Made by a program: the position numbers and the translations under genes
Assembly (NCBI GenBank): GCA_947254895.1
Contig: CAMYEY010000026.1
Coordinates: forward strand, 1-16,166
DNA from: an uncultured Clostridia bacterium
GTDB lineage: Bacteria; Bacillota; Clostridia; Saccharofermentanales; DTU023
DNA length: 16,166 nt
Reading direction: 5' to 3'
Shown: piece by piece, positions 1 to 6,109 of the stretch
How positions within the stretch are numbered: position 1 is the stretch's first letter
How the letters are laid out: each line of letters opens with the position of its first letter
Notes under the pieces: model-generated
Databases searched by the model: none
What the model was told of the DNA's origin: nothing
What the model saw: only the letters and a program-made list of their open reading frames with translations

Positions 1-51
1 ATCTACACCGGTGGCGAATCGTCGGCAGCGTCAGATGTGTATAAGAGACAG
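1..51 (+). other. Untrimmed Illumina/Nextera sequencing adapter (artefact)
   Basis: This stretch is not genomic DNA. Bases 1-8 (ATCTACAC) are the end of the Illumina P5 oligonucleotide, 9-18 (CGGTGGCGAA) sit where a 10-nt i5 index belongs, 19-32 (TCGTCGGCAGCGTC) are the Nextera read-1 primer site, and 33-51 are the 19-bp Tn5 mosaic end AGATGTGTATAAGAGACAG. The order and spacing match a tagmentation library adapter exactly. The contig was therefore assembled from reads with adapter attached, and the left edge of the window is a library break rather than a biological boundary. Confidence 0.97.
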
Positions 52-89
52 TGATGCAACAATTCGGCAACGGCAACCTCCCGTTCTGA
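52..89 (+). CDS. ffh: Possible C-terminal tail of Ffh (signal recognition particle protein), 5' truncated
   Basis: One reading frame gives MQQFGNGNLPF followed by TGA at 87-89, and the gene is cut on its left by the adapter. A Met/Gln/Gly/Pro-rich tail ending in Pro-Phe would suit the flexible end of the Ffh M domain. ffh lies directly upstream of rpsP in many Bacillota. Only eleven residues are visible, so the assignment rests mainly on gene order. Ffh would bind 4.5S RNA and signal sequences to deliver nascent membrane proteins to FtsY at the membrane. The other possibility is non-coding leader of rpsP. The 37 bases between this stop and rpsP hold no convincing promoter. Confidence 0.4.
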
Positions 90-126
90 TAATAAAAATT
101 TAAATGGTATATATGGAGGAAATACA

Positions 127-405
127 ATGCCAGTAAAAATTCGTTTGAAACGTATCGGAGCAAAAAAACAACCAAGTTATCGTGTAGTCGTCGCTGACGT
201 CAGAGCACCTAGAGATGGCCGCTTTATCGAAGAAGTGGGTTTTTATGATCCCCTAAAAGAACCTGTAGATATTAGGTTAAATATTGAGAAGGTTGACCAA
301 TGGATTAAAAACGGTGCTCAGCCGACAGATACGGTTCGAGCCTTAATCAAAAAATTCAAAGCAAAAGAAGTCGAGGCGGCAGATCAAGAAACAGCGGGTG
401 AATAA
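127..405 (+). CDS. rpsP: 30S ribosomal protein S16
   Basis: S16 is a small 30S protein that binds the 5' and central domains of 16S rRNA and stabilises early assembly intermediates. The 92-residue product has the family's characteristic opening, MPVKIRLKRIGAKKQPSYR, then VVADVRAPRDGRFIEEVGFYDP, which covers nearly the whole core fold. Its length is normal for Bacillota. GGAGGA at 115-120 lies six bases before the ATG and fixes the start. khpA follows after only three bases, so the two are surely co-transcribed and probably translationally coupled. Together with rimM and trmD downstream this is the standard rpsP operon. Nothing unusual is seen. Confidence 0.98.
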   Translation: MPVKIRLKRIGAKKQPSYRVVVADVRAPRDGRFIEEVGFYDPLKEPVDIRLNIEKVDQWIKNGAQPTDTVRALIKKFKAKEVEAADQETAGE

Positions 406-408
406 TTT

Positions 409-648
409 ATGGTGGATTTATTAAGAACTTTAGTTGAAGCCCTAGTAGACCATAAAGAAGATGTCAATATCACCGAAGTAGACCGTGGCGACAGCCTTGT
501 CTTTGAGGTCAGGGTTCATCCTGACGATATGGGTAAGGTGATCGGTCGTCGAGGCCGGAGAGCTCAAGCCATCAGGTGTCTGATGCGGGCCCAGGCAAAG
601 CTCCAAGACCAGAGAGTCATCGTTGACATTGTTGATCCTGAAGAATGA
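409..648 (+). CDS. khpA: KhpA-type KH-domain RNA-binding protein
   Basis: A 79-residue single-KH protein. After an N-terminal helix, the KH core contains the signature VIGRRGRRAQAIR around residues 44-56, whose GxxG loop (GRRG) contacts single-stranded RNA. In other Bacillota KhpA (YlqC) pairs with KhpB/EloR to bind RNAs and influence cell division and envelope synthesis; that role is family knowledge and is not shown here. The gene starts three bases after rpsP without a strong Shine-Dalgarno of its own, suggesting translational coupling. Its stop overlaps the rimM start in an ATGA at 645-648. The ylqD gene found between khpA and rimM in Bacillus subtilis is absent here. Confidence 0.93.
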   Translation: MVDLLRTLVEALVDHKEDVNITEVDRGDSLVFEVRVHPDDMGKVIGRRGRRAQAIRCLMRAQAKLQDQRVIVDIVDPEE

Positions 649-1184
649 GGGAATTAAAACAAAGATTAGTTATCGGAAGATTGGGTAAGCCTAGGGGCCT
701 CAAGGGTGAGGTCTGGCTTTACCCAGCGACCGACCAGCTCGACCGCTTTACCAAGCTTAGAAAATGCTTTGCTGAAGATAGGCAAGGGCAGCTCGTTAAG
801 AGCTTGGAAGTTATTTCAGTTAAGCTAGCTGGGCATAAGGTTTGTCTGTCTTTTACAGGTTGCTCTGATCGGGATGCTGCTGAGAGCTTGACAGGACTTT
901 ACTTGAGCGTTGATCGGGCAGAGGCCGTTCCTTTAGAGCCGGGAGAGTACTATATTGCAGATTTAATCGGCTGCCGGGTCTATGATGCTGAACACGGCTT
1001 ACTTGGACAAGTCAAGCAGGTTGAGAGCGGGACCGGAGCTGATGTGGTGGTGGTTCACCAGGCAGGTCAAAAAGACCTCCTTTATCCCAATCTAAAATCT
1101 ATCGTTCAAAAGGTAGACATTGCTGGAGCAAGAATAGACCTGATTTTGCCAGATGGTCTGTATGAGATTTACCGAGGCTCCTAG
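645..1184 (+). CDS. rimM: Ribosome maturation factor RimM
   Basis: RimM binds S19 and helps mature the 3' head domain of the 30S subunit. The 179-residue product shows the two expected parts. The N-terminal RimM barrel opens with LVIGRLGKPRGLKGEVWL at about residues 8-25, and a C-terminal PRC-barrel begins near YYIADLIGCRVYD at about 102-114. Length is typical. It overlaps khpA by four bases (ATGA), so translation is probably coupled. It lies upstream of trmD as in most bacteria, but here a 64-base gap with a small hairpin and a separate strong Shine-Dalgarno intervenes before trmD. No anomaly is seen in the protein itself. Confidence 0.95.
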   Translation: MRELKQRLVIGRLGKPRGLKGEVWLYPATDQLDRFTKLRKCFAEDRQGQLVKSLEVISVKLAGHKVCLSFTGCSDRDAAESLTGLYLSVDRAEAVPLEPGEYYIADLIGCRVYDAEHGLLGQVKQVESGTGADVVVVHQAGQKDLLYPNLKSIVQKVDIAGARIDLILPDGLYEIYRGS

Positions 1185-1217
1185 TAGCATTTTCTAGTGA
1201 TAAATCGCAGATGTAAT

Positions 1218-1232
1218 AGGCGGGTCTCGCCT
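1218..1232 (+). other. Small hairpin immediately upstream of the trmD ribosome binding site
   Basis: AGGCG at 1218-1222 and CGCCT at 1228-1232 can form a five-base stem with a five-base loop. It ends four bases before the AAGGAGG at 1237-1243. No T-run follows, so it is not an intrinsic terminator. Its position could affect ribosome loading on trmD or protect a processed mRNA end, but it is short and may be chance. Confidence 0.3.
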
Positions 1233-1248
1233 TGGTAAGGAGGCTCTT

Positions 1249-2067
1249 ATTCCTAAGTTTAAGGTCTTAAGTTTATTTCCTGATCAGGTTAGGTCAGGCC
1301 TGAATTATAGTATTATCGGCCGAGCCCTCCAAGCAGGCTTGATTGAGCTTGATTGTCGTGATATCAGGGAATTTGCTATCAATGCTTACGGCCAGGTGGA
1401 TGATAAGGTCTACGGGGGTGGGACAGGTATGCTTATGTTGGCAGAACCTATCCTCAAAGCCTGGCTCAGTCTTTTTGTTGATGATCCCCAGTTTTTTTTG
1501 AAAAAACATGAGGGCGGACATAGTAAAGCGGAATGGCAGACCCTTATTCGGTCGGTTAGTCAGACTCGGACAATCTACCTTTCCCCAAAAGGACGAGTGT
1601 TCAACCAGTCCTTGGCCAGAGAATTGGCAGAAGAGGATGAGTTGGTTTTTATCTGTGGCCACTATGAGGGGGTCGACCAAAGGGTCCTTGACGTCTTAGA
1701 CGTAGAAGAAGTTTCCCTAGGAGATTTCGTGCTGACCGGTGGTGAAATTGCTGTTGTTACTATGATCGATGCGATTAGCCGTTTGGTTCCGGGAGTCCTC
1801 CCCAATGCCGAGGCCTATACTCGGGAATCCCATACTTCTCACTATTTAGAAGAACCACAATATAGCCGTCCGAGTGATTGGCGGGGCTTGAAAGTTCCTG
1901 AGGTCTTATTGTCAGGACATCAGTCTAAAATTGACGCTTTCCGACAAAGTCAAAGGATCGAGGAGACATTAGCCAAGCGACCGGATATAATGGACCCAGC
2001 CTCTTTGAGCGAAGAAGATTGGTTAAATTTTATTGACTATCTTACTGAACAAGTGGGCGAAGAGTAG
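1249..2067 (+). CDS. trmD: tRNA (guanine-N1)-methyltransferase TrmD, apparent ATT start
   Basis: TrmD uses S-adenosylmethionine to methylate N1 of G37 next to the anticodon, preventing +1 frameshifting. Numbered from the proposed start, the 272-residue SPOUT protein has KVLSLFP (5-11), YGGGTGML (55-62), LSPKGR (111-116), CGHYEGVDQR (136-145) and the knot segment GDFVLTGGE (158-166) with the likely catalytic Asp159. Homology begins before the first TTG (1339), which would delete about 30 conserved residues. No ATG, GTG or TTG exists in frame between the TAA at 1201 and 1339. ATT at 1249 stands five bases after AAGGAGG (1237-1243) and gives a normal N-terminus, PKFKVLSLFP. The protein is longer than Bacillus or E. 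coli TrmD because of roughly 20 extra residues near 71-105. Family identity is certain; the start codon is inference and could reflect a base error. Confidence 0.9.
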   Translation: MPKFKVLSLFPDQVRSGLNYSIIGRALQAGLIELDCRDIREFAINAYGQVDDKVYGGGTGMLMLAEPILKAWLSLFVDDPQFFLKKHEGGHSKAEWQTLIRSVSQTRTIYLSPKGRVFNQSLARELAEEDELVFICGHYEGVDQRVLDVLDVEEVSLGDFVLTGGEIAVVTMIDAISRLVPGVLPNAEAYTRESHTSHYLEEPQYSRPSDWRGLKVPEVLLSGHQSKIDAFRQSQRIEETLAKRPDIMDPASLSEEDWLNFIDYLTEQVGEE

Positions 2068-2125
2068 CCAGCATATTCTAAAACTGCCTCCGGCAGGTCG
2101 AAAATAGTTAAGGAGACAGGCCCCT

Positions 2126-3436
2126 ATGTGGTACAAGCAAGGTGTAATATATCAAATCTATCCACTTGGCCTTTGCGGAGCTCCGGCCCTGCAAGACGAC
2201 CAAGAACAGCCCAGGATCCTCAGACTCAAGGACTGGATCCCCCACCTGAAAAAACTGGGAGTTAAAAGCATCTTGTTCAACCCTCTTTGGTATTCTGATG
2301 CCCATGGCTATGATAGCCGAGACCTCCGCAAGTTGGACCCCCGGCTGGGCAACAATAAGGACTTCGAGGAAATTTGCCGTCTTTATAGAGAAGCCGGCTT
2401 TCGCCTCATCTTTGACGCTGTTTTTAACCATGTTGGCCGTGGTTTTTGGGCCTTTCAAGATGTCTTGGAGAGACGAGAACAGTCTGCTTATAAGGATTGG
2501 TTTTATCTAGATTTTCAGCAGAACTCCCCCTATAACGACGGCTTGTCCTATGCAGCTTGGGAAAGTCATTATAACCTTGTCAAACTTAACCTATCTAATC
2601 CGGAGGTTCGTCAATATCTTTTTGATACAGTAAGATTTTGGCAAGAAAAATTTGGTGTATCAGGACTCCGTCTGGATGTTGCCTATTGCCTGGACCGAGA
2701 CTTTCTTAAGGCCCTCCACTATGAGACGAGGGCAATTAGTGATGATTTTTTCCTTTTGGGTGAAATTATCCACGGTGACTACAAGCAGATCATGAACCCT
2801 GAGATGTGTGATTCGGCTACCAATTATGAGTGTGCTAAGGGCCTGGTTTCTGCTGTCAATAGCCATAATCTTTTTGAAATAGGCCACTCCCTCCTGCGAC
2901 AATTTGATGACAAACCCTGGTCACTCTACAAGGACAATATGCAACTCTTGTCTTTTGTTGACAACCATGACATTTCTCGCCTGGCGACAGCCCTCCATGA
3001 CCCGGACCAGGCCAAGCTTGTTTATGGGCTTATGTTTGCTCAACCTGGCATCCCTGCCCTCTATTATGGGTCTGAGTGGGGCCTTACAGGTAATAAGACA
3101 GATGGTGATGGGGCCCTGCGACCGGACATAGCTGAGCCTGAATGGAATGATTTGACCTCCTACCTGGCTCGCCTCTGCACAATTAGAGGATCTAGCCGAG
3201 CCTTGGCTGAGGGTGAGTTTAGGGTTTTGCAGTTGGCCAATGAACATTTTATTTTTGAGCGTAGGGCGGGTACAGACAGGATAATTATTGCTGTTAACCT
3301 TTCTGACCATGAGGTCGAAGCCCATTTTGACGCAGGAGCCGGCCGGGCTAGAGAACTCATCAGTGGCAGCGACCATGATTTTTGGGGTGGGTCCAAACTC
3401 CCGGCAAAGAGTTGTCAATACTGGCAACCCTACTAG
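2126..3436 (+). CDS. Alpha-amylase family (GH13) glycosidase
   Basis: A 436-residue GH13 enzyme, probably cytoplasmic because it opens directly at strand one of the barrel (GVIYQIYPLGLCGAP) with no signal peptide. The four GH13 regions are intact. Region I is DAVFNH (97-102). Region II is GLRLDVAYCL with nucleophile Asp184, region III is LGEII with acid/base Glu213, and region IV is FVDNHD with Asp282. A short all-beta C-terminal domain follows from about residue 350. It should hydrolyse or rearrange alpha-glucans such as maltodextrin or cyclodextrin; the exact substrate is not readable. AAGGAG at 2110-2115 supports the start. It sits between trmD and rplS, which are adjacent in most relatives, so it is an insertion into a translation cluster and probably read through from trmD. 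No sugar transporter or regulator adjoins it. Confidence 0.88.
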   Translation: MWYKQGVIYQIYPLGLCGAPALQDDQEQPRILRLKDWIPHLKKLGVKSILFNPLWYSDAHGYDSRDLRKLDPRLGNNKDFEEICRLYREAGFRLIFDAVFNHVGRGFWAFQDVLERREQSAYKDWFYLDFQQNSPYNDGLSYAAWESHYNLVKLNLSNPEVRQYLFDTVRFWQEKFGVSGLRLDVAYCLDRDFLKALHYETRAISDDFFLLGEIIHGDYKQIMNPEMCDSATNYECAKGLVSAVNSHNLFEIGHSLLRQFDDKPWSLYKDNMQLLSFVDNHDISRLATALHDPDQAKLVYGLMFAQPGIPALYYGSEWGLTGNKTDGDGALRPDIAEPEWNDLTSYLARLCTIRGSSRALAEGEFRVLQLANEHFIFERRAGTDRIIIAVNLSDHEVEAHFDAGAGRARELISGSDHDFWGGSKLPAKSCQYWQPY

Positions 3437-3471
3437 TTTGGTATATTCTATCAAACGAAAAGGATATTTGT

Positions 3472-3500
3472 TTGACAGGGTCGGCCAGTCTTGCTACAAT
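3472..3500 (+). promoter_or_regulatory. Strong vegetative promoter of rplS
   Basis: TTGACA at 3472-3477 is a perfect -35. A 17-base spacer follows, ending in TGC as in an extended -10, and TACAAT at 3495-3500 is a five-of-six -10. This is the best promoter in the window. It begins 36 bases after the glycosidase stop and makes rplS an independent, highly expressed transcription unit starting near 3507. Confidence 0.9.
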
Positions 3501-3506
3501 CTTGAG

Positions 3507-3572
3507 GCTAAATAGGGGCGGTCCTCTGCAATTGCGTGCAAGAACGCCTGGTATAGAGAGGAGGAACGCAAT
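3507..3572 (+). ncRNA. Probable ribosomal protein L19 leader (autoregulatory 5' UTR)
   Basis: The rplS leader contains GGCG (3517-3520) and CGCC (3545-3548), which pair to enclose a conserved-looking GTCCTCT segment and a small hairpin (GCA 3528-3530 with TGC 3537-3539). This arrangement resembles the L19 leader described upstream of rplS in Bacillota, where L19 is thought to repress its own mRNA. TCCTCT (3522-3527) is also perfectly complementary to AGAGGA (3557-3562), which overlaps the Shine-Dalgarno, so an alternative fold could hide the ribosome binding site. The pairings are visible; the family assignment is from memory of the motif, and regulation is inferred. Confidence 0.6.
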
Positions 3573-3947
3573 ATGGACTTAGTTAAAGCTGTTGAACAAG
3601 AGCAGATGAAAAAAAGCCATAGACATGTGTCAGTCGGTGACCATGTTAAGGTACATCTCCAAATAAAAGAAGGCACACGTGAACGTATTCAGGTTTTTGA
3701 AGGTACGGTCATTGCCCGTAAAGGATCAGGCTTAGGTGAAACAATCACCGTCCGCAGGCTTTCATACGGTGTTGGTATCGAGCGTGTATTCGCTTTACAT
3801 TCACCACGCATCGAAAAAATCGAAGTTGTTGGCAAGGGTAGAGTTAGAAGAGCTAAACTCTATTATCTACGTCACCGCGTCGGTAAAGCTGCTAGGGTTA
3901 GATCTCGCGTCATGAGCAAACAAGAACGTGACGCTCTCAGCGAATAA
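3573..3947 (+). CDS. rplS: 50S ribosomal protein L19
   Basis: L19 lies at the 30S-50S interface and contributes to bridges between 23S and 16S rRNA. The 124-residue product shows the family core: VGDHVKVHLQIKEGTRERIQVFEG, RRLSYGVGIERVFALHSP and a basic tail RRAKLYYLRHRVGKAARV. It is slightly longer than usual at the C-terminus (VRSRVMSKQERDALSE). GAGGAG at 3559-3564 positions the ATG. Unlike the classical rpsP-rimM-trmD-rplS operon, it is separated from trmD by a glycosidase gene and has its own promoter, leader and terminator. It is thus likely monocistronic, with translation controlled by the upstream leader. Confidence 0.98.
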   Translation: MDLVKAVEQEQMKKSHRHVSVGDHVKVHLQIKEGTRERIQVFEGTVIARKGSGLGETITVRRLSYGVGIERVFALHSPRIEKIEVVGKGRVRRAKLYYLRHRVGKAARVRSRVMSKQERDALSE

Positions 3948-3956
3948 ACACTTGTG

Positions 3957-3990
3957 AGGCCGCTTCAGATAGATGAAGCGGCCTTTTTAT
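3957..3990 (+). terminator. Intrinsic terminator after rplS
   Basis: AGGCCGCTTC (3957-3966) pairs perfectly with GAAGCGGCCT (3975-3984) around an eight-base loop, followed by a run of T ending at 3988. A ten-base GC-rich stem plus a T-tract nine bases after the stop codon is a textbook rho-independent terminator. It closes the rplS unit. Confidence 0.95.
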
Positions 3991-4017
3991 ATCTTTAAAT
4001 TTCTACTTATCTAATCT

Positions 4018-4025
4018 GCTATACT
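4018..4025 (+). promoter_or_regulatory. Extended -10 promoter for rbgA
   Basis: TGCTATACT at 4017-4025 combines the TGn extension with a five-of-six -10 (TATACT, 4020-4025). It lies just after the rplS terminator and 31 bases before the rbgA ATG. No good -35 is seen at the usual distance (3997-4002 reads AAATTT), which is common for extended -10 promoters. Confidence 0.65.
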
Positions 4026-4056
4026 AGTCCCAATATGTAATTGAGAGAGGGTTAAA

Positions 4057-4950
4057 ATGGCAAAGATTAACTGGTTTCCGGGCCACATGGCCAAGAGTCT
4101 TAAGGAGTTGAAAAAAGAGGCGGCAAGTTGTAATTACTTTATCGAATGCTGTGATGCTCGCCTACCTCTGACTAGCCGAAATCAAGAATTTGCAAAACTA
4201 GCCCAAGAGCAGAAGGGGCTTATTCTCCTAACCAAGGCGGATTTAGCAGACCCTAGGGCGACCGAGGCTTGGCTGAACTACTTTGAGACCGTTAGCCACA
4301 GAAAGGCCTTGGCAGTTAACTTGCTTGAGCCTAACCAGGTTAAACGTATCAGGGGTCAAATCATTTCTGATAACCAGGATATCATTCAGAAAGCTCGGTC
4401 CAAGGGGCGTTTGGTTAAACCTATCCGGGTTATGATTAACGGTATTCCCAATACGGGTAAGTCCAGCTTGATTAATAGCTTATGTGGGAAAAAATCAGCC
4501 CAGGTTGCTAACAAACCGGGAGTCACCCGGTCCGTCACTTGGTTGAGGGCCGGCCATGACCTTGAGCTTCTGGACACACCCGGCATACTATGGCCCAGGC
4601 TTGATACGGTAGACCAGCAACTTAAGTTGGCTATAAGTGGGGCTATCAAGGACGACCTCTTGCCAAAGTTGGAACTAGCCTGTGGGCTTATCATGATCTT
4701 ATCTCAGCTTTATCCGGGAAAACTGGCTGAAACTTATAACTTATCTTCCAGTGAGCCGGTGACGACTTGGTTTGAATCCTTTCAGCTGCTAGAAGAGATA
4801 GCCTTGGCTGATAATCTCATAAAAAAAGGTGGCGAGGCTGATTCTGATAGGGCAGCCACCCGCCTGATTAATGTATACAGGCAGGCCCGTTTGGGTAGTT
4901 ATAGCTTGGAAAAGTCTGACTATAACCTATCCTTGCCGGATAGCCTTTAG
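4057..4950 (+). CDS. rbgA: Ribosome biogenesis GTPase RbgA (YlqF)
   Basis: RbgA is an essential GTPase in Bacillus that drives late 50S assembly, including incorporation of L16. The 297-residue protein has the hallmark N-terminus WFPGHMAKS (6-14) and the circularly permuted motif order of this family. G4 (TKAD, 59-62) precedes G1 (GIPNTGKSS, 129-137), the G2 threonine (PGVT, 154-157) and G3 (DTPG, 173-176). A C-terminal helical RNA-binding domain follows. G4 has Thr in place of the usual Asn (NKxD), a variant seen in some GTPases. GAGAGG at 4045-4050 supports the start. It follows rplS, as in B. subtilis, but on its own promoter. The next gene, rnhB, starts 34 bases later and is probably co-transcribed. 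Confidence 0.95.
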   Translation: MAKINWFPGHMAKSLKELKKEAASCNYFIECCDARLPLTSRNQEFAKLAQEQKGLILLTKADLADPRATEAWLNYFETVSHRKALAVNLLEPNQVKRIRGQIISDNQDIIQKARSKGRLVKPIRVMINGIPNTGKSSLINSLCGKKSAQVANKPGVTRSVTWLRAGHDLELLDTPGILWPRLDTVDQQLKLAISGAIKDDLLPKLELACGLIMILSQLYPGKLAETYNLSSSEPVTTWFESFQLLEEIALADNLIKKGGEADSDRAATRLINVYRQARLGSYSLEKSDYNLSLPDSL

Positions 4951-4984
4951 TAGGCTTTGGTGGGCAAAAAGGGAGGCGTAGAGA

Positions 4985-6007
4985 ATGGCTAAGACTTATC
5001 AATTTCGATTAACGGACCAAGACTATAAGCGTTTTGAGCTAATGGCTCAGATCGAAAATGAATATTTGGATCAGGGCTATCGGCTCATTGCAGGTGTAGA
5101 TGAGGCCGGTCGAGGTCCCCTAGCAGGGCCGGTAACAGTGGCTGCGTGCATTTTAAATCCGGCTGATCCCATCTACGGCCTTAATGATTCTAAAAAACTC
5201 ACTCCCAAGCGGCGGGATTATCTCTATGAGCAAATTAAATCCCGGGCCATTGCCTATGCGGTTGTCATGGTTCCGGTCGAGAGTATTGAACAATTTAATA
5301 TTTTAGGAGCCACCAAACAGGGGATGGTTGAGGCTATTTTAAAGTTGGAATCCCGGCCCCAGATCGTCCTCCTAGACCAGGTTAGACTTCAAGATGAACG
5401 TTTACCGGCCCAACGTAGTTTTATCAAGGGGGATGCCAGGTCTAATAGCATAGCAGCTGCTTCCATTTTGGCTAAAGTTAGCCGGGACCGCTGCATGGCT
5501 GAGTATGACAAGACTTTTCCTGGCTATAATTTTGCCGGCCATAAGGGTTATGGGACTGAAGCCCACTATCAAGCCTTGAAAGAACTTGGACCTTGCCCAA
5601 TCCACCGCCTCAGTTTCCTCAATAAGTTAAAGTTGGGCCAAACCAGGGTAGACTCCGGCAAGGCTAAGGGTGACATAGGTGAAAAAGCTGTTGCTACAAA
5701 TCTTGGAGGGCTGGGATATAGGCTCTTGGAGCATAATTTTTGGCTGAAACACCATACAGAAATTGACCTTATTATGATTAAGGGGCAACGCCTGGCGATC
5801 ATTGAAGTAAAAGCTAGAAGGGGAAATGATTTTGAGGATCAAGCTATAGCAGCTCTTGATGCTGATAAGGTCAGGCGCATTAAGCATCTGGCAGAATATT
5901 ATGTCACCTCGCGTCAATTAGAGGTGGATGATTTGGTTTTTCTTTTGGCATCAGTCCAACTTGACGAACACGGTGGAGTCAGCAAGATTAAGTATTTTAA
6001 CTTTTAA
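4985..6007 (+). CDS. rnhB: Ribonuclease HII fused to a YraN (UPF0102) nuclease-like domain
   Basis: The first ~215 of 340 residues are RNase HII, which cuts RNA in RNA/DNA hybrids and initiates removal of misincorporated ribonucleotides. They include GVDEAGRGPLAGPV with Asp39 and Glu40, DSKKLTP (68-74), Asp131, and KGDARSNSIAAASILAKV with Asp150, so all four catalytic acids are present. Residues ~225-340 form a second complete domain of the YraN/UPF0102 family, related to endonuclease-fold resolvases: GDIGEKAV, then EIDL (259-262) and IIEVKAR (272-278) giving Glu259/Asp261, Glu274 and Lys276. YraN's biochemical role is not firmly known. In many Bacillota yraN is the gene after rnhB; here both are one uninterrupted frame. 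GGGAGG at 4970-4975 supports the start. The fusion is read directly; joint repair function is inference. Confidence 0.93.
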   Translation: MAKTYQFRLTDQDYKRFELMAQIENEYLDQGYRLIAGVDEAGRGPLAGPVTVAACILNPADPIYGLNDSKKLTPKRRDYLYEQIKSRAIAYAVVMVPVESIEQFNILGATKQGMVEAILKLESRPQIVLLDQVRLQDERLPAQRSFIKGDARSNSIAAASILAKVSRDRCMAEYDKTFPGYNFAGHKGYGTEAHYQALKELGPCPIHRLSFLNKLKLGQTRVDSGKAKGDIGEKAVATNLGGLGYRLLEHNFWLKHHTEIDLIMIKGQRLAIIEVKARRGNDFEDQAIAALDADKVRRIKHLAEYYVTSRQLEVDDLVFLLASVQLDEHGGVSKIKYFNF

Positions 6008-6109
6008 GTAGGGTAGCCAAGGGGCGGTTTATCGGGAGAGAGGTTAAAGTTTCAAGCCATTATTAAGTTGTCATTACATCAGTCTGAAAAGCTAGAAAGC
6101 TCATTCTTT

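Noticed and set aside
33..51. Tn5 transposon end suggesting a natural insertion
   Set aside because: The mosaic end is joined to Illumina primer sequence in library order, so it derives from tagmentation and not from a resident transposon.
1211..1216. ATG followed directly by TAA between rimM and trmD (possible start-stop regulatory element)
   Set aside because: No ribosome binding site precedes it, and a six-base match is expected by chance.
2084..2096. CTGCC-TCC-GGCAG hairpin after trmD as a terminator
   Set aside because: The stem is five bases and is followed by GTCGAAAA, with no T-run, so it is unlikely to end transcription before the glycosidase.
2921..3454. 177-codon open frame on the - strand within the glycosidase gene
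   Set aside because: It lies opposite an intact GH13 gene with all catalytic motifs, has no recognisable domain, and no convincing ribosome binding site.
3436..3456. Hairpin GTTTGGTA/TATCAAAC right after the glycosidase stop as an intrinsic terminator
   Set aside because: The eight-base stem is AT-rich, contains a G-T pair and is followed by GAAAAGG rather than T; it could be a weak stop but I cannot support it.
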